This document shows, one piece after another, positions 44,219-54,000 of a DNA stretch of 64,000 nucleotides. The DNA comes from PoT sp049331405 (GTDB lineage Bacteria; Planctomycetota; Planctomycetia; Isosphaerales; Isosphaeraceae). A program made the position numbers and the translations under genes. A model generated the notes under the pieces. The model had not been told where the DNA came from, did no database searches, and saw only the letters and a program-made list of their open reading frames with translations. The stretch lies in contig NZ_CP186274.1 in the NCBI RefSeq assembly GCF_049331405.1, positions 8,246,001-8,310,000 on the forward strand, written 5' to 3'. Numbering within the stretch: the stretch's first letter is position 1; every line of letters begins with the position of its first letter.

Positions 44219-45469
44219 ATGCGCCAAGGCCGGCCACTACGCCAGCTCATGGGGTTGTGCATGCTCTTCCTGGCGTTCGTGCCAGGTTGTGCAAGCATGC
44301 GTCGCAATGCCGCGACCGCCGACCTCAGACCGAACGCCGAAGGATATGCGTACACTTCGGATGGCTGGCGACTTGGCATGCGGCAGATCCGGCCAGCCGT
44401 CCCCGACCCGAACAAGCTTCCGGTGGTCCTCTGCCACGGACTGGGTCTGAACGCGACCTTCTGGACGATCACCGACAACCACCTGCCCGAGCAGCTCGCG
44501 GCCCAGGGATATGAAGTCTTCCTCGTCGATCTCAGAGGCTCGGGCGAGAGCTCGCGTGCGGGCCGGATTGGTCGGATCAACTCGAAGATCCGCCAGACCT
44601 TCCTCCGGGAGTGGGGCGAAGCGAGCTGGAATTGCGACGAGATGGCCTTCCTGGACATCCCCGCCGTCCTCAACTACGTCCAGGCGGCAACGGGACAGTC
44701 GAAGGTCAACTGGATCGGCCACAGCCTCGGCGGCATGATCGTCTTCCCCTTCCTGGAGCTGAGTCCGGAACGGGATCGGATCGCCAACTTCGTGGGCATG
44801 GGTAGCACGATCACCCTGGCCGAGGCCCCTCAGCGCGACATGCTCCGGGCCAATCGTGGCCTTCGAGTCCTGGCCGCCTTCGTCAGCACAGGTCGGATTT
44901 CACGCCCGCTCATGTTCGCGAGGTTCCCCGGGCTCGACCGCATCGACCAGTTCTATTACACCTCCGAGAACGTCGACAAGCGGACCATCCAGCGCTTCTA
45001 CGGCTATACCATCGAAGACACCGGCCGCTCGGCCCTGAAGCAGTTGGACCCCTACCTCGAGTTCGGCCACTTCCTCTCGGCCGACCGATCCAAGGACTAC
45101 GCCGCCCTCCTGAATACGGTCTCCACCCCCACCCTGATGGTGGCCGGGGAGTCGGACTGCATGTCCGACCTCCCCTCGACAGAGTTGACGCTGGCGGCGA
45201 TCGGCTCGGCCGACAAGAGCCTCCAGCGCTACGGCAAACGCGACGGTTACGTGGCCGACTACGGGCACTGCGACCTCGTCTGGAGCCGTTACGCCCCGAA
45301 AGAAATCTTCCCCAACGTCATCGACTGGCTGAATCAGAGGCAACCGGCCTCGGCGAGCCATCAGGCTGGCGTCGCAGAGGCCTCACCCACTCCTCAGTTT
45401 GCAACCAGCCCTATGCCAAGTCCTCAGATTGAGTTGAAGACGATCCCTCGCCCTGCAGCAGCGCCTTGA
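44219..45469 (+). CDS. Lipoprotein alpha/beta hydrolase
   Basis: A 416-residue protein with a signal ending in a lipobox-like FVPGC (cysteine near residue 24), so it should be lipid-anchored. The alpha/beta-hydrolase fold shows VVLCHGLGLNATFW (oxyanion-hole region), VDLRGSGESS, and the nucleophile elbow GHSLGG (serine near residue 168). A possible acid is in MVAGESDCMSD and the histidine in YGHCDLVWS. The layout is like lipases of the acid-lipase type. The last 50 residues are Pro/Ala-rich. It ends 59 bases inside the convergent NUDIX gene. Confidence 0.88.
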   Translation: MRQGRPLRQLMGLCMLFLAFVPGCASMRRNAATADLRPNAEGYAYTSDGWRLGMRQIRPAVPDPNKLPVVLCHGLGLNATFWTITDNHLPEQLAAQGYEVFLVDLRGSGESSRAGRIGRINSKIRQTFLREWGEASWNCDEMAFLDIPAVLNYVQAATGQSKVNWIGHSLGGMIVFPFLELSPERDRIANFVGMGSTITLAEAPQRDMLRANRGLRVLAAFVSTGRISRPLMFARFPGLDRIDQFYYTSENVDKRTIQRFYGYTIEDTGRSALKQLDPYLEFGHFLSADRSKDYAALLNTVSTPTLMVAGESDCMSDLPSTELTLAAIGSADKSLQRYGKRDGYVADYGHCDLVWSRYAPKEIFPNVIDWLNQRQPASASHQAGVAEASPTPQFATSPMPSPQIELKTIPRPAAAP

Positions 45470-46055
45470 AGCAGATCTGAGACCATGTTTCGAAGTCGCC
45501 CAGGTTTGCCTCGATCTCCGACAGCGGGATGAATCCCGCCTCGGCAAGCCCTTCCTCGCGTGAGCTAACTCGCGGCTCCTCCAGCGAATACAGGTGAACG
45601 ACCCCCATATGGACCTGGCCGACGGGGGTCGAGTCATCGTTGATCAGCCCGACGATCCGAATCGACCCATCGCTTTCAACGGCCACCTCTTCATCGATCT
45701 CGCGTCGCAAAGCCATCTCGTAGGCGTCGAGCGTGGCCCTGCCGTCGGCGTCTTCTTCGGCGACGTGGCCGCCGACGCCGAACGACCGCTTGCGATGGAG
45801 ACGGGCCTCGCCCTGCGACTTGCCTCGAGTGTAGCAGAAGACCGAGTCCCCCGAGCGGAAGATGACGTAGGGGATGATCTGCTTCAGGGTCGGGTCTTCC
45901 TCGACCTCGGATCGCGGCTTGAAATCGGCAAACTCGGGAACGAGCAGCGTCTGCATGTAACGCTGGGCGTCGTCCGAGAACCCCTGGAACCGGCCGAGTC
46001 GATCGAGCTCCGCCGCCGGCACCACCAACACTCGCTCGGAATTTCGGTCGCTCAC
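45411..46055 (-). CDS. NUDIX hydrolase (COG4112-like)
   Basis: A 214-residue protein whose NUDIX box is partly expanded: GGHVAEEDADGRATL is followed by AYEMALRREIDEEVAV, which keeps the REUxEE metal-binding core. A large N-terminal part (LVVPAAELDRLGRFQGF, IPYVIFRSGDSVFCY) matches the layout of a predicted NUDIX phosphoesterase family. The start is uncertain: GTG 46055 has GAGGG at good spacing and removes 52 weakly conserved residues of the longer frame from 46211. Its stop (TAG, 45411) overlaps the end of the convergent hydrolase gene by 59 bases. It may hydrolyse a nucleoside-diphosphate compound; substrate unknown. Confidence 0.85.
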   Translation of the reverse strand: MSDRNSERVLVVPAAELDRLGRFQGFSDDAQRYMQTLLVPEFADFKPRSEVEEDPTLKQIIPYVIFRSGDSVFCYTRGKSQGEARLHRKRSFGVGGHVAEEDADGRATLDAYEMALRREIDEEVAVESDGSIRIVGLINDDSTPVGQVHMGVVHLYSLEEPRVSSREEGLAEAGFIPLSEIEANLGDFETWSQICFKALLQGEGSSSTQSEDLA

Positions 46056-46697
46056 GTGTCGCCCTCGAGTACGAAGAGGAGACGCGCCGCTCGAGGTTCC
46101 CTTGTCCTGGTCGAATTGCTGCGGCGACCCCATGATGCCGGTCGAGCGATGCAACCTCGGCGTCCGCGCTCCGGACTCTTTCATTGTGCGGGCGCTTCGA
46201 GGGCCCGCCAACCCGGCTTGCGGATCTCACTCTTACGGTCCTGACGCCTGGCCCGGTTCCACGATCACTCCCACCGCCCAACGAATTGAACCAGGGCATC
46301 GGGAACGTCGAAGACCCGTCTCCCGCGAATGGCGTTCGTCGCCTCCTTGCAAGGAACTCGTGACGAGATAGCTGGCCGAGTCTGCGACGACGTACTTGAT
46401 TCGAGACGCAGCCTACGCCATCATCGGACGCGACGTTAAGGAAGGCTCGGTGCTCGCGGATGCGTTCAACTGCGCAATCGAGGCTTCGGGTCAGGTTTCC
46501 GCTCTCTCCCGACTCCGAGCCTGCCGAAGTCGACGCTTCGATCCGAAGCGGTTGGCCCAATCCGGCTTCTCTGGGCTGGAATCCACGCCGATCCGGAACG
46601 CGACGCCCCGTCCTCGAGGACTCGCGTCCTTCCCAACGGCCCTTCCCATACCCCCGCGTCTTCGTTCACCCCCCCCTACCCGAAGGAACTACTGATC
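46056..46697. other. Intergenic region without a supported gene
   Basis: This 642-base stretch lies between the NUDIX gene and the Gfo/Idh/MocA gene. Several open frames exist but have no start signal or recognisable protein, so I call none. The last 70 bases must hold the promoter and ribosome binding site of the oxidoreductase. Confidence 0.5.
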
Positions 46698-48056
46698 ATG
46701 GGACGACGGACAAATCGTCGCGAATTCCTCGCCACGACGACGGCGGGAGGCCTCGGTCTCTGGGTGGCCGGTGGCCATATGCCGTCGCTGGCGGATTCGC
46801 CGAACGAGAAGCTGAACATCGCGATCGTCGGTGTAGGCGGCAAGGGTCGCGACCACGTCGAAGACCCCGAGGTCATGCTCGAGAACGTCGTCGCCCTCTG
46901 CGACATCGACGACAACTACCTCGCCGGCGCCTCGAAGACGCATCCAAAGGCGAAAACATACAATGATTTTCGCGTGATGCTCGAGAAGGAAAAGGGGATC
47001 GACGCGGTCATCTGCTGCACCCCCGATCACACCCACGCCGTCATCACGGCGGCGGCGCTTCGGCTGGGCAAGCATGTTTATACGCAGAAGCCCTTGACCC
47101 ATTCCGTCTACGAGGCTCATGTCCTCTCAGAGCTCGCCGCCAAGAATCCCAAGCTCGCCACCCAGATGGGCAACCAGGGGCATTCCAACGAGGGGGCTCG
47201 CCAGGTCGTTGAGATGATTCGCGCGGGCGTGATCGGCAAGGTCCGCGAGGTCCACGCCTGGACCGATCGCCCCATCTGGCCGCAAGGCCTGGATCGGCCC
47301 AAGGACAACCCCGACGTCCCCAAGAACATCCACTGGGACCTCTGGCTCGGGCCGGCACCCCAGCGTGCCTACAACCCCGCCTATCACCCCTTCTCCTGGC
47401 GCGGCTGGTGGGACTTCGGCACCGGCGCTCTGGGAGACATGGCCTGCCACGTCGCCGACACCGCCTTCTGGGCCCTCGACCTTCGCGACCCGATCAGCAT
47501 CGACGCCAAGTCGGAAGGGGCCAAGCCCGAGAGTGCCCCCAAGTGGAGCATCGTGACCTACGAGTTCCCCGCCCGCGGCGAGATGCCCCCGGTCAAGTTC
47601 ACCTGGTACGACGGCGGCAAGAAACCCCCGATCGAGTTGCTGGACGGGCTCTCACTCTCCAAGGAAGCGAAGTCCAAGGGCAAGACCCAGGTCGACTTCG
47701 AGTCCAACGGCTCCCTTCTCGTCGGTGAGAAGGGGACGATCTATCTCGACGACCCCTACGGGTCGAAGTTCAAGCTCCTCCCCGAGAAGGACTTCGAAGG
47801 CGTCTCGCCCCCTGCCCCGAGCCTCAAGCGATCCCCGGGCCACATGAAGGACTGGATCGTCGCGGCGAAACACGGCACGCAGGCCTGCTCGAACTTCGAC
47901 TACGCCTCGGCCCTGACCGGCATGGTCCTGCTGGGCAACCTGGCCATCCGAGCCGGCAAGAAGCTGGACTGGGACGGAGCCAACATGAAGGCCACGAACT
48001 GCCCCGAGGTCGATGAGTTCATCCGGCCCGACTATCGCAAGGGTTGGGAACTCTAA
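46698..48056 (+). CDS. Tat-exported Gfo/Idh/MocA oxidoreductase
   Basis: A 452-residue enzyme with a twin-arginine signal (RRTNRREFLATTTAGGLGL, about residues 3-22). The N-terminal Rossmann fold has NIAIVGVGGKGRDH (about 35-50), then CDIDDN, CCTPDHTHA and the QKPLTHSVYEA segment where EKP normally binds cofactor. The C-terminal alpha/beta domain contains WDLWLGPAPQRAYNP and GALGDMACHVAD, typical of planctomycete members. These enzymes oxidise or reduce sugar-like substrates with NAD(P). Exported members with bound cofactor are abundant in this phylum and are linked to glycan degradation. AAGGA precedes the ATG by 11 bases. Confidence 0.93.
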   Translation: MGRRTNRREFLATTTAGGLGLWVAGGHMPSLADSPNEKLNIAIVGVGGKGRDHVEDPEVMLENVVALCDIDDNYLAGASKTHPKAKTYNDFRVMLEKEKGIDAVICCTPDHTHAVITAAALRLGKHVYTQKPLTHSVYEAHVLSELAAKNPKLATQMGNQGHSNEGARQVVEMIRAGVIGKVREVHAWTDRPIWPQGLDRPKDNPDVPKNIHWDLWLGPAPQRAYNPAYHPFSWRGWWDFGTGALGDMACHVADTAFWALDLRDPISIDAKSEGAKPESAPKWSIVTYEFPARGEMPPVKFTWYDGGKKPPIELLDGLSLSKEAKSKGKTQVDFESNGSLLVGEKGTIYLDDPYGSKFKLLPEKDFEGVSPPAPSLKRSPGHMKDWIVAAKHGTQACSNFDYASALTGMVLLGNLAIRAGKKLDWDGANMKATNCPEVDEFIRPDYRKGWEL

Positions 48057-48531
48057 GCCGCCACCGATCGACATCCCCACAGCCCGCTCAATCCCATCGG
48101 TTTGAGCGGGCTTATTTATTTGATCAACGAACATATCATAAAGTTCAACGTTCATGTCTATTTGAGTATCCGCCAGACTGTTAACCTAAGTCAGAAACGC
48201 AGGCTCTTCTTGCGACCAGGAAGTCGGTATTTGTAAGCTAGCTCCGACAACATGCTGGACGCGAAAAAATTGAAGTCGGCCCGATCGAGTTGAGCGACAC
48301 TCAATGCGATCGATCCCTCTTGTCAGAAATCCGTTTCCATGTTTTTAATCAATCTGCGCAATTTTTGAGGGCGAGGAAACCTGGATCAGTTCCAGGGGTG
48401 CGTCCCCACCAATGTTTGATTTACGAACTCCAGTCGGCCGAATACATTGTCGAACGCGTTGGATCTCAAGAATCCTCGGCTCAGGACGAGCCAAATGGGG
48501 ATGAGCCAGAGGGATCGAGAGGATTTCTGAC
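48057..48531. other. Intergenic region, AT-rich, with terminator
   Basis: 475 bases. The first part holds the oxidoreductase terminator (48081-48120). The rest is clearly AT-richer than the genome around it and contains no convincing gene; it probably carries the acyltransferase promoter. Confidence 0.55.
48081..48120 (+). terminator. Rho-independent terminator after the Gfo/Idh/MocA gene
   Basis: An 11-bp stem (AGCCCGCTCAA / TTGAGCGGGCT) followed by TATTTATT. Confidence 0.88.
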
Positions 48532-49875
48532 GTGCCTGGCTCTCAAGAGAGTTACGACCGAGTTGCTCCATCGACGGCAGAGCCTCGCGGATCGATCTGG
48601 CGCAGGGATCCGATCGTTCGCGAAGCCGCGTCCGGCCGAGACGCCTCGATCGACGCGCTCCGCGTCCTGGGCATGCTCCTCGTGGTCCTGGCCCACGCCG
48701 CCCTGGCGTATGTCGAGATTCGCATCCCCCGCCTGCTCTGGGCCGTCCGTGATCCGTCTTGTTCGTTCACCTTCGACGCGATCTTCTGGGCGAGCGTCGG
48801 CGTCGCGATGCCGATTTTCTTCGCCCTCGGGGGCCTCGGCGCCGCCCAGATCTTCGACCGACGCGGGCCGAGGGGATATGCGGAGGACCGGGTAAGGCGC
48901 ATCCTCGCCCCGTTTCTCGGTGCTGTCGTCGGGGTCTTGCCCATCACGCTGGCTGTCTGGGCGACCGGCTGGCTCACGATGAACTGGTGTACCTGGCGCC
49001 AACTCCTCCGACTCCAGTTCCTCCACGAAGTGATCCGCGACCAGTGGCATGGCCCGGCCCATCTCTGGTTCTTGCAGTATCTCCTCCTGATGCTCGCCGT
49101 GTATGGAGTCGTGAGGACGAGGGTGGAGCGTCGACATCCGTCCGCCTCCGACCCGTTTACGTCGCGAGCGAATTCCTGGCCCCTCTCGCCCTGGGCTCCG
49201 TTCCTGGCGGCTATCCCAACGGTGGCCATCATGGCGATCGGCCATGCCCGTCCAAATATTCAGGTCGATGCCGTTTGTGATCTGCGAAACTCGTTCCTCC
49301 CCGACGCCTTCCGCTGGCTGCATCATGCCTGGTTCTTCTGGGTCGGGACCATGATCGCCCGATGCCGTTCTGGTTGGAACCGAATCGGAACGTGGTGGCC
49401 GCTTTACCTTGCCGGCGCCGGCCTTGCCCTGGCTTGCCGACTCAGCCTCCTCAAACACGACCTCGTGTTCACAACGACGAGATGGTCCCTGCTCTGGCTG
49501 GCGGCGTCCGGGGCATGTTTCGGATGGTTTTCCTTCTTCGGGCTGTGGGGCCTGGCACGAAGGTTTCTGAAACAGAGCTCACCAGTCCTTCGTCAACTCG
49601 CAAACGCATCCTATTGGACCTACCTTACCCATTTTCCTTGGGTAGGACTGGCTCAGATCGCTTTACGCAGTTTCGCGTGGAGTGCGGGGGTCAAATTCGC
49701 CGCAGTGTCCTTCATCGGGCTCGGCATGAGCGCGGCCACTTATACGGTCTTCGTGCATAACCGACGACTCGGCAGATGGCTCGAAGGTGGGACTGCTACG
49801 CGGGTTGCTTCGGCTGACTTAAAGGATTCGGAGCGAGCGTTGGCTTGTCCCGAGGAGCAGGTCGGTTTACGATAA
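48532..49875 (+). CDS. Acyltransferase 3 family membrane protein
   Basis: A 447-residue polytopic protein with about ten membrane segments. The start of the core, SIDALRVLGMLLVVLAHA, matches the acyltransferase-3/OpgC signature with its catalytic-region histidine, and RRILAPFLGAVVG is the conserved arginine segment that follows. These enzymes O-acylate exported glycans or lipids. The GTG start (48532) has GAGAGGA upstream. The N-terminus is a 35-residue hydrophilic tail. The gene precedes a DsbD-like gene by 60 bases; no functional link is clear. Confidence 0.85.
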   Translation: MPGSQESYDRVAPSTAEPRGSIWRRDPIVREAASGRDASIDALRVLGMLLVVLAHAALAYVEIRIPRLLWAVRDPSCSFTFDAIFWASVGVAMPIFFALGGLGAAQIFDRRGPRGYAEDRVRRILAPFLGAVVGVLPITLAVWATGWLTMNWCTWRQLLRLQFLHEVIRDQWHGPAHLWFLQYLLLMLAVYGVVRTRVERRHPSASDPFTSRANSWPLSPWAPFLAAIPTVAIMAIGHARPNIQVDAVCDLRNSFLPDAFRWLHHAWFFWVGTMIARCRSGWNRIGTWWPLYLAGAGLALACRLSLLKHDLVFTTTRWSLLWLAASGACFGWFSFFGLWGLARRFLKQSSPVLRQLANASYWTYLTHFPWVGLAQIALRSFAWSAGVKFAAVSFIGLGMSAATYTVFVHNRRLGRWLEGGTATRVASADLKDSERALACPEEQVGLR

Positions 49876-49934
49876 CTCGTGCCGACCGCGCGGCCGCGAG
49901 GGTCCGCGGCCCTTGTTCCACGGGACTCGATGCC

Positions 49935-52619
49935 ATGCGTAGGAATTCCTATCCACGCTCGTTCATGGCCACGCTTGGCGTGGCCACCATCATCCTTTTT
50001 GGGATCGGCGACCGGGCCCAACTCGGTTCCCGAGGCTACGCCGCCGAGGCCAAGCCCGCGAAGAAGGATAGCAACCCCCGGACCCGACCCGCCGAGGTGA
50101 CTAGCACCCCGACCGTCACGCCGAGCGAGGCGAAGCCGGGAGAGACCGTCACCTACCAGGTCAAGTTCAAACTTGAGCCGGGTTGGCACATCTACAAGTT
50201 TGGCAAGAAGCCCTTCGGCGATGGCGCGAGCCCCCGCAACACGACGTTCGACTTCTTCGATACCGCCGGCCTCAAGCTCTCGGGCGAGTGGAAGTCGGAG
50301 AAGGCTCCGATCGCCAAGCGTGAACCCCTCTTCGATAACGCCTTGATCGAGTTCTTTGAGGACGAGGCAACCTGGTCGATCAAGCTCCAGATCCCCGAAG
50401 GGACCGAGCCCGGCAAGAAGAGCCTGCGATGCCAGGCCGGCTACCAGATCTGCAACGCCAACAGTTGCAAGCAGCCCGGCCAGTGGACCCTTCCCGCCGT
50501 CGAGTTAACCGTCCTTCCCGCCGACGACAAGTCGTCCGCCGCGCCTGCCGCTGCTCCGGCGGCGCCGGTTGCTTTGAACGAAGGCCCTTCCACGGGCGAC
50601 GCCCCGAAGCCCGAACCCAAGCCCGAGGAAGCGAAGGACAAGCCGGCACCGCCAGCCGAGACCCCGGCCGCTCCCGTCGTGGCCGAGAATCCGGCGGCCC
50701 CCGCTCCGTCCCCTGCCCCGTCCGAAAAGCCCGCGGCCCAGGCCTCGGAAGCGACCACCGCGAAGGCCGAGATGCCGGCCACTCTCCCCACGACGCCTCC
50801 CGCCGCTCCGGCCGAAGTCGCCAAGACGGAGGCCCCAACTCCGGCCGAACCCGCGAAGAGCGTCGCGAAGGTCGAGGAGCCCATGCAGCCGACCCCGGCT
50901 CCAGTTCCGGCTGCAACGACGGCCACCGTCGAGCCTCCTTCAACGCCAACGGCTCCCAAGGCGGAGGAGCCCAAGCTCGCCGTCGCCGAGACCACGACCA
51001 CGTCTAAGTCCTCCTCCGAGGACGCCTCTTCCAGCGTGGCCAGTTCGGCCGGACCCACGGCAACTGCGGAAAAGGCCAAGAAGTCAGCCCCTATTACCGA
51101 GGTGGCTCGCGAGGCCGAAAAAGGCCTGATCCCGTTCCTGTTGATGTCGGCGGGCGGCGGGCTGCTCGCCCTGGTGATGCCGTGCGTCTGGCCGATGATT
51201 CCCATCACGGTCAACTTCTTCGTGAAGCAGGGGCATAAGAACAAGGGCAAGACGACCGGCCTTGCCGTCGCCTATTGCCTCGCGATCATCGGGATTTTCA
51301 CCTCGGTGGGCGTCCTCGTCTCCTTCTTCTTCTCCGCGACCGCCCTCCAGAACCTCGCGAACAATCCCTGGCTGAACGTCGGGGTCGCTGCCCTGTTCCT
51401 GGCCTTCGGCCTGAGCTTGCTGGGTCTCTTTGAGGTCCGCCTGCCCAATTTCCTCCTCAATGCCTCGGCTCAAGGCGAGAGCCGCGGCGGCCTGGTAGGC
51501 GTGATGTTCATGGCGACGACCCTGACCATCACGTCGTTCACCTGCACCTTCCCCGTCGTCGGCGGCCTGATCGTCATGGCGGCGGGTGGTCAGTTCTTCT
51601 ATCCGATCATCGGCCTGGCGACCTTCTCGCTGGTCCTGGCGCTCCCGTTCTTCCTGCTCGCCCTGGCCCCGGGCCTGCTGTCCAAGATGCCCAAGAGCGG
51701 CGACTGGATGAACACGGTGAAGGTCGTGGGCGGCCTGATCGAAATCGGCGCGGCCCTGAAGTTCGTCAACACGGCCGAGCTCGGCTTCGGGACCGTCCCC
51801 GAAGACGCCTGGTTCGATGCCTCGGTGGTGCTGTCCGCCTGGGTCGGCCTCTCGCTCGTTTGCGGCCTTTACCTGCTGGGCGTCTTCCGCACCGACCACG
51901 ATCATGACGAAGTCAAAGTCGGGCCCGGTCGCCTGGTTATCGGCTCGCTGTTCCTGGCCCTGACACTCTTCCTGGCGCCCGCTCTCTTCGGACGGCCCCC
52001 CAAGAGCCCGCTCTGGGACCTACTGGTCGGGATCCTCCCGGCCGACGTGGGCGACCTCGAGGCCGCCCCTCCCGCGGTCGCCACCACGGGATCTGACTCC
52101 GAAGGAGGCGAGGCGAAGGCCAAGTCCAGCGACCCTGACACCGCCGAACGCGAGCAGAGGTCGGTTCATGGCGTGGCCTGGGGCATGAGCCTCGACGCGG
52201 CGAAGGAAAAGGCCAAGTCGGCGGGCAAGCCGGTCCTGATCGACTTCACAGGCGTCAACTGCGTGAATTGCCGCAAGATGGAGCAGACCGTCCTGCCCCG
52301 ACCCGAGGTCGTCAAGCTTCTCTCGCAGTTCGTGACCGTCCAGCTTTACACCGATATCGTCCCCATTAATTCGATCAAGGTGGAAGACCGGGCGGAACTG
52401 GCCGAGCGCAATCAGAACCGCTTGCTCGATCTGGCCAATGAAACGACCAACCCGTTCTACGTGGTATTGGATGCCGAGGGCAAGGTCCTCGCATCGAAGG
52501 GGGGATATGTCTTCCCGGATCGTTTCGTGAAGTTCCTCGAAGACGCGCTGACCAAGTATGCCTCGGCGAAGCCCGAGGAAAACGGGGCGGTCGCCCAGGC
52601 CCCGATTCACAGGGACTGA
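49935..52619 (+). CDS. DsbD-like thiol:disulfide interchange protein with long Ala/Pro linker
   Basis: An 894-residue membrane protein. After a signal-like segment (to about residue 38) comes a DsbD-alpha-like domain (about 50-195) with GWHIYKFGKK and CQAGYQICNANSCKQP. A 190-residue Ala/Pro/Glu/Thr-rich linker follows. The CcdA/DsbD membrane domain (about 400-690) has the cysteine motifs MPCVWPM and SFTCTFPVV. The C-terminal thioredoxin fold has VNCVNCRKME with the CxxC pair. It should carry electrons from cytoplasmic thioredoxin to the periplasm. The linker is longer than in E. coli DsbD. ATG 49935 is the likely start; TTG 49845 overlaps the previous gene. Confidence 0.92.
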   Translation: MRRNSYPRSFMATLGVATIILFGIGDRAQLGSRGYAAEAKPAKKDSNPRTRPAEVTSTPTVTPSEAKPGETVTYQVKFKLEPGWHIYKFGKKPFGDGASPRNTTFDFFDTAGLKLSGEWKSEKAPIAKREPLFDNALIEFFEDEATWSIKLQIPEGTEPGKKSLRCQAGYQICNANSCKQPGQWTLPAVELTVLPADDKSSAAPAAAPAAPVALNEGPSTGDAPKPEPKPEEAKDKPAPPAETPAAPVVAENPAAPAPSPAPSEKPAAQASEATTAKAEMPATLPTTPPAAPAEVAKTEAPTPAEPAKSVAKVEEPMQPTPAPVPAATTATVEPPSTPTAPKAEEPKLAVAETTTTSKSSSEDASSSVASSAGPTATAEKAKKSAPITEVAREAEKGLIPFLLMSAGGGLLALVMPCVWPMIPITVNFFVKQGHKNKGKTTGLAVAYCLAIIGIFTSVGVLVSFFFSATALQNLANNPWLNVGVAALFLAFGLSLLGLFEVRLPNFLLNASAQGESRGGLVGVMFMATTLTITSFTCTFPVVGGLIVMAAGGQFFYPIIGLATFSLVLALPFFLLALAPGLLSKMPKSGDWMNTVKVVGGLIEIGAALKFVNTAELGFGTVPEDAWFDASVVLSAWVGLSLVCGLYLLGVFRTDHDHDEVKVGPGRLVIGSLFLALTLFLAPALFGRPPKSPLWDLLVGILPADVGDLEAAPPAVATTGSDSEGGEAKAKSSDPDTAEREQRSVHGVAWGMSLDAAKEKAKSAGKPVLIDFTGVNCVNCRKMEQTVLPRPEVVKLLSQFVTVQLYTDIVPINSIKVEDRAELAERNQNRLLDLANETTNPFYVVLDAEGKVLASKGGYVFPDRFVKFLEDALTKYASAKPEENGAVAQAPIHRD

Positions 52620-52636
52620 ACGACATCCGCTAACGA

Positions 52637-52674
52637 CAAAAGGGCACGAGTTCGGCCGAACTCGTGCCCTTTTG
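52637..52674 (+). terminator. Palindromic bidirectional terminator
   Basis: A perfect 38-base palindrome with 19-base arms (CAAAAGGGCACGAGTTCGG) between the DsbD-like gene and the convergent dehydrogenase gene, with A and T runs at its ends. Confidence 0.93.
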
Positions 52675-52696
52675 CATTTCCATCGAGATGGCTATC

Positions 52697-53698
52697 TCAC
52701 ACCTTTCCCAGGCGTCGACGATTCGCAAGAACCAGTTCCGGGTCGTTCACGGGGTTTAAGGGGGCATTGCCACTCAGGACCCCGAGCACGTCCTCGACGA
52801 CTCCCGTCGCCATGTTGCGAAGGCCCTCATCAGTCTGAGCCGCGCTGTGGGGCGTGAGCATGACGTCGGGCCGGCCGATGAGCGGATGACCGGGCGGGGG
52901 CGGTTCGACCTCGAAGACGTCGCCGCCATAGCCCCAGAGCCGCTTCTCGTCCAGGGCCTTCGCGACCTGGGCCTCGACGACGACGGGGCCTCGGCATGCG
53001 TTGATGAGAATCGCGTCGGGACGCATCAGAGCCAGCGAGTCGGCGTTGATCATGGCGCGGGTCGACGTGTCGAGCGGGACGTGCAAGGTGACGTACTCGC
53101 AGTTGCGCAAGACTTCCTCGAAGCTTGCCCGGACCGCGCCAGCCTTGGCTTCGATATCTTGGGGGGCGGCGATGATGTCGTGGTAGAGCACCTTCATGCC
53201 GAAGGCGGTCTTGGCGACCTCGCCGACGCGCCGCCCGATCCGGCCGAAGCCCACGATCCCGAGGGTTCGACCCTGGATATCCCGGCCCATCATCCGGGTC
53301 CGTGCGTGGTAGTCCCCCGCGGCGAGGGCCGACATCATCTGCGGGAAGTGCTTGGAGAGGCCGATCATCATCGCGAAGACGTGCTCGACCACGCTCTGCG
53401 TATTGGCCCCCGGCGTGTAGACGACCTGGATCCCGCGTTCGGTCGCCGCCTCGATGTCGATCTGGTCATAGCCGACGCCATGACGTCCCACGACCTTGAG
53501 TTGATCTCCCCGGTCGAGGAGCGCCGCATCAACGATCCCGCCCGTCCTTATGATGAGCCCGTCGACGCCGACGATCTCGCGCTGGAGGGTCTGGGGATCG
53601 GTGCCCGACGCCATCCTCAGCTCGGCCGACTCGCGGAGAATCCGCATCCCCGATTCGTGCATCTTGGTCAATGAGAGAACGACGGGACGCTGAGCCAT
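52697..53698 (-). CDS. D-2-hydroxyacid dehydrogenase (phosphoglycerate-dehydrogenase-like)
   Basis: A 333-residue enzyme of the D-isomer-specific family. The NAD motif is GFGRIGRRVGE, the catalytic arginine is in NACRGPVV, the acid in FEVEPPPPGHPL, and the histidine in TPHSAAQT. The layout is like SerA without the regulatory ACT domain, and related enzymes act on glyoxylate, hydroxypyruvate or other 2-keto acids. The substrate cannot be fixed from sequence. It is transcribed alone, converging on the DsbD-like gene. Confidence 0.9.
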   Translation of the reverse strand: MAQRPVVLSLTKMHESGMRILRESAELRMASGTDPQTLQREIVGVDGLIIRTGGIVDAALLDRGDQLKVVGRHGVGYDQIDIEAATERGIQVVYTPGANTQSVVEHVFAMMIGLSKHFPQMMSALAAGDYHARTRMMGRDIQGRTLGIVGFGRIGRRVGEVAKTAFGMKVLYHDIIAAPQDIEAKAGAVRASFEEVLRNCEYVTLHVPLDTSTRAMINADSLALMRPDAILINACRGPVVVEAQVAKALDEKRLWGYGGDVFEVEPPPPGHPLIGRPDVMLTPHSAAQTDEGLRNMATGVVEDVLGVLSGNAPLNPVNDPELVLANRRRLGKV

Positions 53699-54000
53699 TG
53701 CGTTCGCTAAGCCTCGTTAAGGATGGGGTGCGACTGGCGGGGCAAGCTAGGTGCCTTTTGTGGAAAGACACACTCGTTGCCCTTCGATATGGAACCAGGC
53801 TACCACAACCCGACGCGGGCGCGATAGCATGGCCCATGCCGCGTGGGCGCCGATGGGTGAACACTTCGCTCGAGTCGTCGCATCGACTCGCGGGACAAAC
53901 TGCATCCGGCACCAACCCTTTCGACGAGACATGGGGTCTACGCAGGTCCGCCTTCCTTCATGAGAAAGTCTTTGTCTCCCGGATCTATTGATTTCATCCC
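53699..54000. other. Intergenic region without a gene
   Basis: This 302-base divergent region separates the dehydrogenase from the GT39-like gene. I see no gene, repeat or convincing promoter. Confidence 0.5.

Noticed and set aside
43984..44673. A 229-residue minus-strand frame overlapping the lipoprotein hydrolase gene
   Set aside because: It covers a region where the plus-strand hydrolase has a signal peptide, lipobox and catalytic motifs; the minus frame shows nothing recognisable.
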